Part shown: one piece after another, positions 8,329 through 17,670 of the stretch | How positions within the stretch are numbered: the stretch's first letter is position 1 | Layout of the letters: every line of letters starts with the position of its first letter | Position numbers and translations under genes: made by a program | Assembly: GCF_003286125.1 (NCBI RefSeq) | Contig: NZ_QMED01000003.1 | Coordinates: 62,001 to 126,000, forward strand | DNA from: Algibacillus agarilyticus | Lineage (GTDB): Bacteria > Pseudomonadota > Gammaproteobacteria > Enterobacterales > Alteromonadaceae | DNA length: 64,000 nt | Direction: 5' to 3' | Notes under the pieces: generated by a model | The model's database searches: none | What the model was told of the DNA's origin: nothing | The model's input: the letters and a program-made list of their open reading frames with translations, nothing else

Positions 8329-9489
8329 ATGACGACAATTAATAACAGCAAACGTGACTTTTTAAAGCATTCTGCCTATGTCAGTACTGGACTTTTAATG
8401 GCAAGTACAGCTAATAAAACGTTAGCTCATGAACCGAATAAAAAACCATCACCAAAAGCAGGCCGTCATGCCCATGGTCAAATAGTGGGCCATGGTGATT
8501 TTAAATACAAAGTAAATTACAACTGGGGCAATCTGGACCCGAATCAAGTACCGGTAGAAAATACGCATGGTTTAGCCATCGATTCTCAAGGTCGAATTAT
8601 TTTAGTCACCGATAGCGATGTGAATAATTTTATTATCTACAACAAAGATGGAAAACTTATCGATGCTTGGGGAGCACAACACCCTGGTGCGCACTCAGTG
8701 AAAGTAGTCAATGAAAACGGAGAAGATTTCATTTATATCGTCGACTGTGGCTGGGTACTTGACCGTAATCGTAAGAGTGATGCATGGAAAGGAAAGTGGT
8801 ATCGACAAAACGGTTTTATTTCTAAACTGACTATTGACGGTAAATTAGTTTATACCATTGGTCATCCGCAGACGATAGGCATTTATGCGCCTAACCAAAA
8901 GTTTCAACCCACTGATATTGCTATCGCGCCTAATGGCGATTTATACGTTACCGATGGATATGGTTCGGATTTCATTATCCAATATAACCATAATGGTCAA
9001 TATATTCGACATTGGGGCGGCTGGAATAATCAAGATAAAAACTTAAACCTGAGTAATACACATGGCGTTGGCGTTGATTTACGAGACAAAACCAATCCAC
9101 ACCTTATTGTTAGTTCCCGTGCCGAGAGAAGCTTAAAGCGCTTTAGCCTTGATGGCCAATTTTTAAGTAATATTGATTTACCAGGCGCCTATGTGGGTGG
9201 CCCTATATTTAAAGGTGACCACTTTTACGCACCGGTTTGTTGGTCGCATATAAACGGTAAACAAGCGGCTAATTCTGGTTTCATCACTATTTTAGATAAA
9301 AACAACACCGTTGTATCGAATCCAGGTGGCACAAAACCAGAATATATTGACGGCAAATTACAACCTATGCAAAGCGCCTTTGATGTATTTAATCATTGCC
9401 ATGCGGTTTGTGTTGACGACGATGAAAATCTATATGTTGGTCAGTGGAATGCAAACAAAGCTTACCCTATCAAATTAGTGCGCGTATAA
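8329..9489 (+). CDS. Exported NHL/6-bladed beta-propeller protein
   Basis: The N-terminus NNSKRDFLKHSAYVSTGLLMAST resembles a Tat signal but with KR instead of RR. The body (about 50-386) is built of NHL-like repeats (GLAIDSQGRIILVTDSDVNNFIIY, DIAIAPNGDLYVTDGYGSDFIIQY, GVGVDLRDKTNPHLIVSSRAERSL), giving a beta-propeller. Related proteins often sit next to PSD1/DUF1501 genes in planctomycetes and verrucomicrobia. The role is unknown; binding or processing of a carbohydrate in the periplasm is possible. It is translationally close to both neighbours (gaps of 2 and 13 bases). Confidence 0.65.
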   Translation: MTTINNSKRDFLKHSAYVSTGLLMASTANKTLAHEPNKKPSPKAGRHAHGQIVGHGDFKYKVNYNWGNLDPNQVPVENTHGLAIDSQGRIILVTDSDVNNFIIYNKDGKLIDAWGAQHPGAHSVKVVNENGEDFIYIVDCGWVLDRNRKSDAWKGKWYRQNGFISKLTIDGKLVYTIGHPQTIGIYAPNQKFQPTDIAIAPNGDLYVTDGYGSDFIIQYNHNGQYIRHWGGWNNQDKNLNLSNTHGVGVDLRDKTNPHLIVSSRAERSLKRFSLDGQFLSNIDLPGAYVGGPIFKGDHFYAPVCWSHINGKQAANSGFITILDKNNTVVSNPGGTKPEYIDGKLQPMQSAFDVFNHCHAVCVDDDENLYVGQWNANKAYPIKLVRV

Positions 9490-9502
9490 GGTGAAGAGTA
9501 AA

Positions 9503-12500
9503 ATGACGTTATTTAAAGCACGCCAAAAATTTAAATCGATTAACCGCAAAATAATCAGCTTCGCCCTTATTTTACCTATTGGATTAACCGCTTGTTTAGA
9601 CACACAAAACAAGACAGAAAAATTTGCTAAACCTTTACCCGAAGTGGTCGATTTTAATTTTGATGTAAAGCCTATTTTATCCGACACCTGCTTTTTATGT
9701 CATGGACCCGATAAAGAAAACGCTCGAGGCGGACTGAGTTTAGATACATTTGATAATGCAACTCAACATGTCACCGATATGGGAAAACATGCCATCGTAG
9801 CTGGCAAACCCGAATTATCAGAAGTAATTGACCGTATTTTATCTGATGATCCAAATCTTATCATGCCACCGCCAAAATCAAACTTAACGTTAACATCTCG
9901 TGAAAAAGCCATTATTAAAAAATGGGTTGAACAAGGCGCTGAATACAAAAAACACTGGGCATACATAAAACCGGAAAAACAGCGTTTACCCAGCGTAAAA
10001 ACCAAGAAATGGCCTAATAATGAAATAGATTATTATATTTTAAAACCCATTGAAGATAGCCACAGGCAGCCTAATCAACCCGCAGATAAAACCACCTTAC
10101 TCCGCCGCGTAAGCTTTGATTTAACAGGCTTGCCGCCAACCTTGGCAGAAGTTGAAGCCTTTAATGCTGATACCTCGCCAGAGGCATACACTCATTTAAT
10201 AGAAACGCTCATTGCTAAACCGGCTTTTGGCGAACGCATGGCACAAGAGTGGCTAGATGTAGCACGTTACGCTGATACACACGGTTATAGCACCGATTTT
10301 TATCGAGATATGTCGCCTTATCGAGATTGGGTGATTAACAGCTTTAACCAAAACAGACCGTTTGACGAGTTTATTACTTGGCAAATTGCCGGTGATTTAT
10401 TACCTAATGCCACAACAGAGCAAAAATTGGCGACTGCATTTAACCGTATACATGCGCAAAATGGCGAAGGCGGGATCGTAAATGAAGAATTCAGAGTGGA
10501 ATATGTAAAAGATCGTGTACAAACAATAGGAACGGGGTTGCTGGGGTTAACCATGCACTGTGCACAGTGTCACGACCACAAGTACGATCCTATTTCGGCT
10601 AAAGAATATTATGCCACCAACGCTTTTTTTAACAGTGTTGATGATTCAGGGCAAATATCATACGACCCGAATGACATGCCCGTACCGACGCTCGTTTTAC
10701 CAAACGATGATCAAAAAATTCAGTTAGCGGACTTAACTCAAGTAGTGAAAACGAAAGAACAAGCGCTTAAAAGTTTATCCCAAGCGGATAATCCGGAATT
10801 TAAACAGTGGTTACGTAATAAACGTGCACGCGACTTACAAGCAACTGATGCAATAGTGGCCCATTTTCCATTGTCGAAAAACGACAACAACAGCCTCATT
10901 AAAAACAGCCTTAATACAAAAGAGTCAGGTAAAGTTATATTTGGGTCAAATATAAAGAAAAAAGAAGGCCCTGCAATGCAGTACATTCAAATTGCAGGCC
11001 GAGATGCGATCAAATTAAATGGCGATGATCCGCTTTATTTTCCATCATTAAATGACTTTACTCGAGCACAACCTTTTAGTATTACGATTGATGCATGGTT
11101 ACCAAGCGACCTTAAAGAAGGCGTGTTATTTCATTACAACAAAGCCGGTATTTTATACAATTTCAAAGGCTTTGACGTAGGTATTGAAGATGACCATTGG
11201 CATGTGCGTTTCGCCCATATTTATCCTTATAACGCAATATCACTCAGATCGGTCCACCCCGCGACACGTGAAGAATGGCTTAATATTGCACTTTCTTATG
11301 ATGGCTCATCTAAAGCTCAAGGCATACTTTTTTACATAAATGGCCAACCGGTTGAAATGAATATAGAACGCGATAATTTATATAAAGATATTAAACACAC
11401 TCGAGCAGGCGTCTTAAAAGAAATAGGCCTTAAAGTCGGTGCACGATGGCGTAGTCGTGGTGTTGCCAATGCAGCCGTAGATGAATTAAAAGTCTACAAC
11501 CGCGCATTAACTGCCGTTGAGCTCTCGGCAATGGCGCAAAAAACAGTCAGCAATGAAGCGCAATTATTGTCTTTTTATAACAACCGATACAATAAAACGT
11601 ACCGCAAGAAATTAGCAGAACAAACGTCAGCCAGAAAAGTACTCAATGCGTTAGAAGAGACTTTACCTGAAGTGATGATAATGCAAGAAACGGCTACGCC
11701 TCGCCAAGCTTATGTTTTATTACGCGGAAGCTACGCCAGTAAAGGAGCCCCTGTTGAGCCCGGCGTGCCTGAAACCATTTTACCTTATGACAAATCATGG
11801 CCCAAAAATCGAATTGGATTAGCAACCTGGCTAACCCATGACAACAACCCGCTTGTCGCACGTGTTATTGTAAATCGCTATTGGCAAATGTTTTTTGGGG
11901 CGGGCATTGTCCGGACACCAGAAGACTTTGGTAATCAAGGTAAACGCCCTACACACCCAGCTTTATTAGATTGGTTAGCGCGTGAATTTATTGATTCTGG
12001 CTGGGATCATAAAGCCTTGATACGTTTAATCGTCAACTCTGCGTCTTATCAACAATCCTCTAAAGTTACCGCTGAACAATATGCTGCCGACCCTGAAAAT
12101 ATTTTATTTTCTCGCGGCCCTAGCAATCGACTCACAGCCGAAATGTTAAGAGACAACGCCCTAGCCGCAAGTGGTTTATTAATAACAAAAGTAGGAGGCC
12201 CCAGTGTACATCCATACCAACCAGAAGGTATTTGGCGAATGAATAACATGGATTACGTACAGGGTTCAGGGAGCGAATTATATCGCCGTAGTCTGTATAC
12301 CATCTACAAGAGAAGTGTACCGCCGCCAAATATGACAAACTTTGATGCCCCCATGCGTAGCTACAGTATTGGCGAACGTCAAAACACCAACACACCACTG
12401 CAAGCATTAACGTTACTTAATGACCCGCAGATCGTAGAAGCTAGCCGCGTATTAGCCAATAACGTAATGCAAACGCGATCGTCAACAGAGGCTCAACTGG

Positions 12501-12748
12501 TTCAAATATTTAAATTATTAACCAGTCAATCGCCAAATGACAAAGAACAAGCCGTATTAAAACAAATGTATAACGATGCACTGTCTGCATTTACTCAAAC
12601 GCCTAAACAAGCCGATGAATTTTTAAATGTAGGTGAAAGTCCAATGAGTGCAATACCTTTAGATGAACACAATAAAATCACGTTAGCCGCATTAGGCACG
12701 GTGACTAATATGCTGATGAATCACGATTCAGCCGTGATAAAGCGCTAA
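9503..12748 (+). CDS. PSD1 / DUF1549-DUF1553 lipoprotein with two haem c sites and a LamG-like domain
   Basis: An N-terminal lipoprotein signal ends in LTAC. Order of parts: planctomycete cytochrome c domain with CFLCH at 63-67, DUF1549 (about 165-400, with RRVSFDLTGLPP and a second haem-type site CAQCH at 353-357), a LamG/concanavalin-like insert (about 490-680), and DUF1553 (about 760-1080, with NPLVARVIVNRYW and SYSIGERQNTNTPLQALTLLND). Such proteins are abundant in Planctomycetes beside sulfatases and glycosidases; their reaction is not established. The ATG at 9503 is favoured over a GTG at 9491, which overlaps its own ribosome site. Unusual family for a gammaproteobacterium. Confidence 0.82.
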   Translation: MTLFKARQKFKSINRKIISFALILPIGLTACLDTQNKTEKFAKPLPEVVDFNFDVKPILSDTCFLCHGPDKENARGGLSLDTFDNATQHVTDMGKHAIVAGKPELSEVIDRILSDDPNLIMPPPKSNLTLTSREKAIIKKWVEQGAEYKKHWAYIKPEKQRLPSVKTKKWPNNEIDYYILKPIEDSHRQPNQPADKTTLLRRVSFDLTGLPPTLAEVEAFNADTSPEAYTHLIETLIAKPAFGERMAQEWLDVARYADTHGYSTDFYRDMSPYRDWVINSFNQNRPFDEFITWQIAGDLLPNATTEQKLATAFNRIHAQNGEGGIVNEEFRVEYVKDRVQTIGTGLLGLTMHCAQCHDHKYDPISAKEYYATNAFFNSVDDSGQISYDPNDMPVPTLVLPNDDQKIQLADLTQVVKTKEQALKSLSQADNPEFKQWLRNKRARDLQATDAIVAHFPLSKNDNNSLIKNSLNTKESGKVIFGSNIKKKEGPAMQYIQIAGRDAIKLNGDDPLYFPSLNDFTRAQPFSITIDAWLPSDLKEGVLFHYNKAGILYNFKGFDVGIEDDHWHVRFAHIYPYNAISLRSVHPATREEWLNIALSYDGSSKAQGILFYINGQPVEMNIERDNLYKDIKHTRAGVLKEIGLKVGARWRSRGVANAAVDELKVYNRALTAVELSAMAQKTVSNEAQLLSFYNNRYNKTYRKKLAEQTSARKVLNALEETLPEVMIMQETATPRQAYVLLRGSYASKGAPVEPGVPETILPYDKSWPKNRIGLATWLTHDNNPLVARVIVNRYWQMFFGAGIVRTPEDFGNQGKRPTHPALLDWLAREFIDSGWDHKALIRLIVNSASYQQSSKVTAEQYAADPENILFSRGPSNRLTAEMLRDNALAASGLLITKVGGPSVHPYQPEGIWRMNNMDYVQGSGSELYRRSLYTIYKRSVPPPNMTNFDAPMRSYSIGERQNTNTPLQALTLLNDPQIVEASRVLANNVMQTRSSTEAQLVQIFKLLTSQSPNDKEQAVLKQMYNDALSAFTQTPKQADEFLNVGESPMSAIPLDEHNKITLAALGTVTNMLMNHDSAVIKR

Positions 12749-12760
12749 TAGGATAAAATG

Positions 12761-14230
12761 ATGACCGATTTATTTGAAAAAACATTAAACCGCAGACAAT
12801 TTTTATCTCGCACGACATTAGGGGCTGGTATAGGAGCTGCGTCTTTATCTGGTATCCCTAATATCAGTATGGCTAAAGACTTAAGCCAAGCGCTAACCCC
12901 TAATATGAATGTTGAATTAAACGGACATATGGGTCAACCGCATTTACCCGCCAAAGCCAAAAGAGTTATTTATTTATTTCAAAGTGGTGGGCCCTCACAG
13001 TTAGAAACGTTTGATTACAAGCCTTTGCTTAATAAAATGCACGGCCAAGAGTTGCCAGCAGAAGTCAGAGGCGAGCAAGTATTAACAGGCATGAGTGCAC
13101 AGCAATCATCATTACCCTTAGCAGGATCTATTTATGGCTTTAATCAGCACGGTGATTCAGGTGCATGGGTGAGTGAAATATTACCCCATACCGCTGAAAT
13201 AGTTGATGATTTATGTTTTGTTAAGTCGATGTATACCGATCAAATTAACCACGATCCCGCTATCACGTTTTTGCAAACAGGGTTTCCGATAGCTGGCCGG
13301 CCCAGTATCGGCGCGTGGTTAAATTATGGTTTAGGCACCGACAATCATAATTTACCCCCTTTTATTGTTATGGTTTCAACCAATGCGGGCGGCCAGCCAT
13401 TATATTCGAGGTTATGGGGAAATGGTTTCTTGCCATCGATTCATCAAGGCGTGCAATTTAGAGGGGGTAAAGATCCGGTTTTATACCTTAATAACCCGCC
13501 AGGTGTCGATATGAAAATGCGCAGTAAAATGATGCGTCATCTTAAAAGCTTGCATGATGAGCAATATGCTAAGTGGCATGATGCAGAAATACAATCACGT
13601 ATCGCCCAATATGAAATGGCAGAACGCATGCAAGCTTCAGTACCTGATGTTACTGATTTTTCAGATGAACCAGAATGGGTATTCGAGCTATATGGCCCTG
13701 ATTCACGTAAGCCTGGAACCTATGCCGCAAATTGTTTGCTTGCCAGAAGACTAGCAGAACGAAATGTAAAATTTACTCAACTTTATCATCAAGGCTGGGA
13801 TCAGCACGACAATTTACCAGGGGGCATCAAAGCTCAATGTAAAAACACCGATCAAGCATCAGCCGCTTTAGTTACCGATTTAAAACAACGTGGCTTACTT
13901 GATGACACACTCGTCATATGGGGGGGAGAATTTGGCCGAACGAATTACTCCCAAGGAAAGCTAACGGCAACCAACTATGGACGTGATCATCACCCCGGTT
14001 GTTTCACCATGTGGATGGCCGGCGGTGGTGTTAAAGCCGGAATAACTCATGGCGAAACAGATGAATTTGGCTACAATATTGTAAAAGATCCGGTGCATGT
14101 GCACGACTTTCAAGCCACATTAATGCATTTAATGGGAGTTGATCACGAAAGGTTAACTTATAAATACCAAGGAAGACGGTTTCGATTAACCGATGTACAC
14201 GGCAAAGTGATTAAGCAAATTTTAGCATAG
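12761..14230 (+). CDS. DUF1501 protein (Tat-exported, sulfatase/phosphatase-like fold)
   Basis: A clear Tat signal, NRRQFLSRTTLGAGIGAASL, precedes the DUF1501 domain, which covers nearly all of the 489 residues. Conserved landmarks are FQSGGPSQLETFDYKP, NHDPAITFLQTGFP, FTQLYHQGWDQHDN and WGGEFGRTNYSQG...GRDHHPGCF, which suggest an alkaline-phosphatase-superfamily metal site. DUF1501 genes almost always pair with PSD1 genes, as here (12-base gap). The two probably act as one periplasmic system. The second of two adjacent ATGs (12761) has the better spacing to AGGA; the first is 12758. Confidence 0.8.
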   Translation: MTDLFEKTLNRRQFLSRTTLGAGIGAASLSGIPNISMAKDLSQALTPNMNVELNGHMGQPHLPAKAKRVIYLFQSGGPSQLETFDYKPLLNKMHGQELPAEVRGEQVLTGMSAQQSSLPLAGSIYGFNQHGDSGAWVSEILPHTAEIVDDLCFVKSMYTDQINHDPAITFLQTGFPIAGRPSIGAWLNYGLGTDNHNLPPFIVMVSTNAGGQPLYSRLWGNGFLPSIHQGVQFRGGKDPVLYLNNPPGVDMKMRSKMMRHLKSLHDEQYAKWHDAEIQSRIAQYEMAERMQASVPDVTDFSDEPEWVFELYGPDSRKPGTYAANCLLARRLAERNVKFTQLYHQGWDQHDNLPGGIKAQCKNTDQASAALVTDLKQRGLLDDTLVIWGGEFGRTNYSQGKLTATNYGRDHHPGCFTMWMAGGGVKAGITHGETDEFGYNIVKDPVHVHDFQATLMHLMGVDHERLTYKYQGRRFRLTDVHGKVIKQILA

Positions 14231-14282
14231 ACACATTTAGCTCCCCCTTGTTACTTGGGTATATGTTACTTGGGTATATCAT

Positions 14283-14308
14283 GCAGAGCTAAAGGCTCTG
14301 CTTTTTTA
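14283..14308 (+). terminator. Intrinsic terminator between the DUF1501 gene and the fucosidase gene
   Basis: GCAGAGC (14283-14289), a 5-base loop and GCTCTGC (14295-14301) are followed by TTTTTT. It would end or attenuate the four-gene cytochrome operon before the GH29 gene, 12 bases ahead of the GH29 start. Just upstream, 14250-14279 carries two tandem copies of a GTTACTTGGGTATAT unit, half of the palindromic repeat seen elsewhere. Confidence 0.8.
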
Positions 14309-14319
14309 TTAGGTTAATT

Positions 14320-15912
14320 ATGCAATCCATTAAAACTGTTTTAACAATAGCCATTTCAAGTATTTTAACCCTTGGTTGTGCTCATATTACCCCCGCGTTT
14401 AATAATGCTTATAACAAAAACAACCATGATTTAAAGCCAGCTTCAATTGCCCCATCAGCGCCCTTTCAAGCCAATTGGTCTTCTCTGAAAAAATACACGA
14501 CTCCCACATGGTTTCAAGATGCTAAATTGGGTATTTTTATTCATTGGGGACCTTATGTTGTACCCAAATATTTAGGACCTTTTTATGGTTATCACATGTA
14601 TCGTGAAGAAGTCGTTGATATAAAAGGTAACCCAAATCCCAATAGAGAAAATAAAGTTTACAAACACCATATAGAAAATTATGGTGGCACTGAAAAATTT
14701 GGCTACAAGGATTTTATCCCAAAATTCACGGGGCAAAATTTTAATGCCAAAAAATGGCTCGATTTGTTTGAAAGAGCCGGCGCAAAATACATAGTCCCGG
14801 TGGCTGAACACTGTGATGGTTTTGCCATGTATAACTCGACTCAAACTCAATGGAATGCGGTTAACATGGGGCCCAAAAAAGATATTGTCGGCGAATTATT
14901 TGCTGAAGCACGTAAACGCGACATGAAAGTGGGTATGTCATCACACTACGCCTACGGTTGGTATTGGTGGGGTTATAAAGAAGGCACTGATACCGTTGAT
15001 CCGGCCTATGAAGATTTCTATGGTAAACCGCATAAAATAACGGATAAACATAGCCCCGAACACATTCAAAATTGGTATAAGCGCACTAAAGATATGATGA
15101 CGCAATATCAACCCGATTTATTGTGGTTTGATTTAGGTTTTAGTAACCCTGAATACGAAACGCATAGAAAAACCTTAATTGCTGAATATTATAATCAAGC
15201 GGCTAGCAATAACCAAGGTGTCGTACTGAACTATAAAAACATTAGTTATAAACCCATACCCGATGGCGCCGCCGTATTGGATGTTGAATCAGGTAAATTA
15301 GATCGTATAAGAGAAATGCCATGGCAAACGGATATGTCTTTAGGTGGGTGGCGTTGGTCATATAACAACGATTGGGTCACGATGCCCGCTAAAAAATTGA
15401 TTGGCGACCTACTCGATGTTGTCAGTAAAAATGGCAGCTTATTGCTTAATGTCGCCCCCGATGTAAATGGCGATATCTCAGACGATCAAGTCGATGTATT
15501 AATGCAATTAGGTGACTGGCTAAAAATAAACGGCGAAGGTATTTATAATACACGACCGTTTGCCGTATTTGGTCAAGGCCCAACTAATGCAAAAATGGTT
15601 TTACACGGTAATTTGCACGATAAAGGTTATACCGCTCAAGACGTACGGTACACACAAAAAGGCAATCATATTTATGCCTTCATGCTGGATTGGCCAACAG
15701 AAACCAAGCAATTAACGTTAAAAGCGTTGGGAAATGAAATGCGCATAATTAATGACAATATTCAATCGGTGAGTTTAATGGGCTATGAGAAAAACATCGA
15801 ATGGCGACAAACCAAACACGGACTAAAGATCACATTACCGACAACAAGGCCGGTTAAACATGCAATCGGTTTTAAAATTAAACTCGCTAAACCACCTTCA
15901 GGTATTTTATAA
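14320..15912 (+). CDS. GH29 alpha-L-fucosidase, lipoprotein
   Basis: This family hydrolyses terminal alpha-L-fucose with retention. The signal peptide ends in a lipobox (LTLGC, Cys20), so the enzyme is membrane anchored, probably on the outer membrane. The catalytic barrel starts at WFQDAKLGIFIHWG. AEHCDGFAMY (about 162-170) and SSHYAYGWYWW are typical substrate-site motifs, and PDLLWFD places the nucleophile at Asp271. The acid/base is not conserved in sequence across GH29, so I do not assign it. Length is normal for the family. Fucoidan or fucosylated algal glycans are the likely substrates. Confidence 0.9.
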   Translation: MQSIKTVLTIAISSILTLGCAHITPAFNNAYNKNNHDLKPASIAPSAPFQANWSSLKKYTTPTWFQDAKLGIFIHWGPYVVPKYLGPFYGYHMYREEVVDIKGNPNPNRENKVYKHHIENYGGTEKFGYKDFIPKFTGQNFNAKKWLDLFERAGAKYIVPVAEHCDGFAMYNSTQTQWNAVNMGPKKDIVGELFAEARKRDMKVGMSSHYAYGWYWWGYKEGTDTVDPAYEDFYGKPHKITDKHSPEHIQNWYKRTKDMMTQYQPDLLWFDLGFSNPEYETHRKTLIAEYYNQAASNNQGVVLNYKNISYKPIPDGAAVLDVESGKLDRIREMPWQTDMSLGGWRWSYNNDWVTMPAKKLIGDLLDVVSKNGSLLLNVAPDVNGDISDDQVDVLMQLGDWLKINGEGIYNTRPFAVFGQGPTNAKMVLHGNLHDKGYTAQDVRYTQKGNHIYAFMLDWPTETKQLTLKALGNEMRIINDNIQSVSLMGYEKNIEWRQTKHGLKITLPTTRPVKHAIGFKIKLAKPPSGIL

Positions 15913-15971
15913 AGGTAACCGTTAATACAAAATGGGTCTTAACTTTCGTATACACCAAGGTTTTTACATGA

Positions 15972-16004
15972 TTTTCACATTTTATATTTAAATGTATGTG
16001 AAAA
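15972..16004. promoter_or_regulatory. Inverted repeat upstream of the fucose-permease gene
   Basis: TTTTCACAT (15972-15980) and ATGTGAAAA (15996-16004) form a perfect 9-bp dyad 47 bases before the transporter start. It could be an operator. It is not a CRP site, since the half-sites point the wrong way. Confidence 0.4.
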
Positions 16005-16050
16005 TGTGTTTTCATATGTAAACAGATAAGATTTCATCGGAAATGAATAA

Positions 16051-17472
16051 ATGAACTCAACCACGACAGAGGCAGTTGAATCAATGAACGACAACGTTGT
16101 AACAACCAAGCCGCCTATTATTGAAAAACGTTATTTAGTACCTTTTATTCTCGTTGCCTCTTTATTCCCTTTATGGGGATTTGCCAACGATATAACCAAT
16201 CCATTAGTCAAAGCATTTAAAGATATATTCTTAATATCAAATGCACAAAGTAGTTTAGTCCAATTTGCCTTTTACTTAGGCTACGGCATCATGGCTATTC
16301 CTGCGGCCATTTTTATTCGTAAATTTTCATATAAAGCCGGTATTTTATTAGGTTTAAGCTTATATGCTTTAGGTGCAACCCTTTTTATACCCGCCAGTAT
16401 CTATATGGAGTTTTACTTTTTCTTAGCGGCCTTATGGATTTTAACCTGTGGCTTAGCATTGCTTGAAACAACAGCAAACCCATATGTACTGTCAATGGGA
16501 CACCCTGATACCTCAACCCAACGCTTAAATTTAGCACAAGCTTTTAATCCTATTGGCTCATTAACCGGGATGTTTATTGCCTCTACTTTTATTTTAAATA
16601 AACTACAGGTAGAAGAGTTTAGACAAGCCGAAAAAGCAGCTAACCCGGACTATGCCAATTTATTGCCCTCAGAAGTTGACGGTAAATTAGTTCAAGCCCT
16701 TCAAGATTTTTCGGTGAACGAACCAGCTGCACATCAAGCCATGCAAGCCGCTGATTTAATAACGGTTCGAGGGCCTTACATTGCGATTGCCGCTATTGTA
16801 GCGGTTGTATTTTTAGGTTTCTTGTTTACTAAATTACCGCAAACTATTTCTAATAATAACCCATTAACCGTTAACGAATTAAAAGCAACTTTTAAACGGT
16901 TGTTTGCAAATGGCCGTTATCGTGAAGGCGTAATAGCACAAGCATTTTATGTTGGTGCACAAATTATGTGTTGGACTTTTATTATTCACTACGGGATGAC
17001 TTCTGTTGGTTTATCAGCCAGTGAAGCACAAAGTTACAACATGATTGCCATGAGTCTATTTTTAGCAAGTCGTTTTATTTGTACTTTCTTACTCGGTTTT
17101 GTCCGTCCAGGTCAATTACTCATGTTATTGGCGGCAGGCGGTTTTATACTCACCTTAGGCGTGATATTTATCGGTGGCATCTTAGGATTGTATTGTTTAA
17201 TCGGCGTATCGGCTTGTATGTCGCTGATGTTCCCGACCATTTATGGTATTGCTTTAAAAGAGACAGGAGACGATGCCAGTTTAGCGTCTGCTGGGTTGGT
17301 TATGGCCATTGTTGGTGGGGCATTAATGCCACCTATGCAAGGCGCTTTAATTGATGGCGATTCAATTATCGGCACCATACCAAGTGTTCAAACGTCTTTT
17401 GTATTGCCGTTAATTTGCTTTATTGCTATCGCTATTTATGGTTACCGAGCACACGTAAAATATAAAGCGTAG
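16051..17472 (+). CDS. FucP-like sugar:proton symporter (MFS, FHS family)
   Basis: Twelve membrane helices are expected over 473 residues. FAFYLGYGIMAIPAAIFIRKFSYKAGILLGL closely follows E. coli FucP (SAFYFGYFIIPIPAGILMKKLSYKAGIITGL), and the helix-4 acidic site LLETTANPY (Glu135 in E. coli) is kept. In helix 1 the motif is FANDITNPLV; by eye, the E. coli Asp46 position falls on Asn, as in many Bacteroidetes relatives. Beside GH29, L-fucose is the likely substrate, but other hexoses are possible. No fucose isomerase, kinase or aldolase gene is in the window. Confidence 0.82.
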   Translation: MNSTTTEAVESMNDNVVTTKPPIIEKRYLVPFILVASLFPLWGFANDITNPLVKAFKDIFLISNAQSSLVQFAFYLGYGIMAIPAAIFIRKFSYKAGILLGLSLYALGATLFIPASIYMEFYFFLAALWILTCGLALLETTANPYVLSMGHPDTSTQRLNLAQAFNPIGSLTGMFIASTFILNKLQVEEFRQAEKAANPDYANLLPSEVDGKLVQALQDFSVNEPAAHQAMQAADLITVRGPYIAIAAIVAVVFLGFLFTKLPQTISNNNPLTVNELKATFKRLFANGRYREGVIAQAFYVGAQIMCWTFIIHYGMTSVGLSASEAQSYNMIAMSLFLASRFICTFLLGFVRPGQLLMLLAAGGFILTLGVIFIGGILGLYCLIGVSACMSLMFPTIYGIALKETGDDASLASAGLVMAIVGGALMPPMQGALIDGDSIIGTIPSVQTSFVLPLICFIAIAIYGYRAHVKYKA

Positions 17473-17485
17473 TATCGTCATTTAA

Positions 17486-17532
17486 AACAAAACGTTTGCT
17501 ATCAATACTATTGGTCGTAAACGTTTTTTGTT
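17486..17532 (+). terminator. Hairpin after the fucose-permease gene
   Basis: AACAAAACGTTT and AAACGTTTTTTGTT form a stem with a 21-base loop, with a T-run in the 3' arm, 15 bases after the stop codon. A likely terminator of the cluster, though the loop is long. Confidence 0.5.
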
Positions 17533-17670
17533 AAAGCTGACTCATTTACGATGACCACACCCCCTTCTCATGCTAGCTAAAAATAAAGATTTACACCTCA
17601 GTTCATATTTCAGTTCAGAGTAAATTAACTTCATTAAAATAAAGTCTCTGCATCTTAAACGATCGCACTA

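Noticed and set aside
15972-16004. CRP site upstream of the fucose permease
   Set aside because: The dyad reads TCACAT...ATGTGA, the reverse of the TGTGA-N6-TCACA arrangement.
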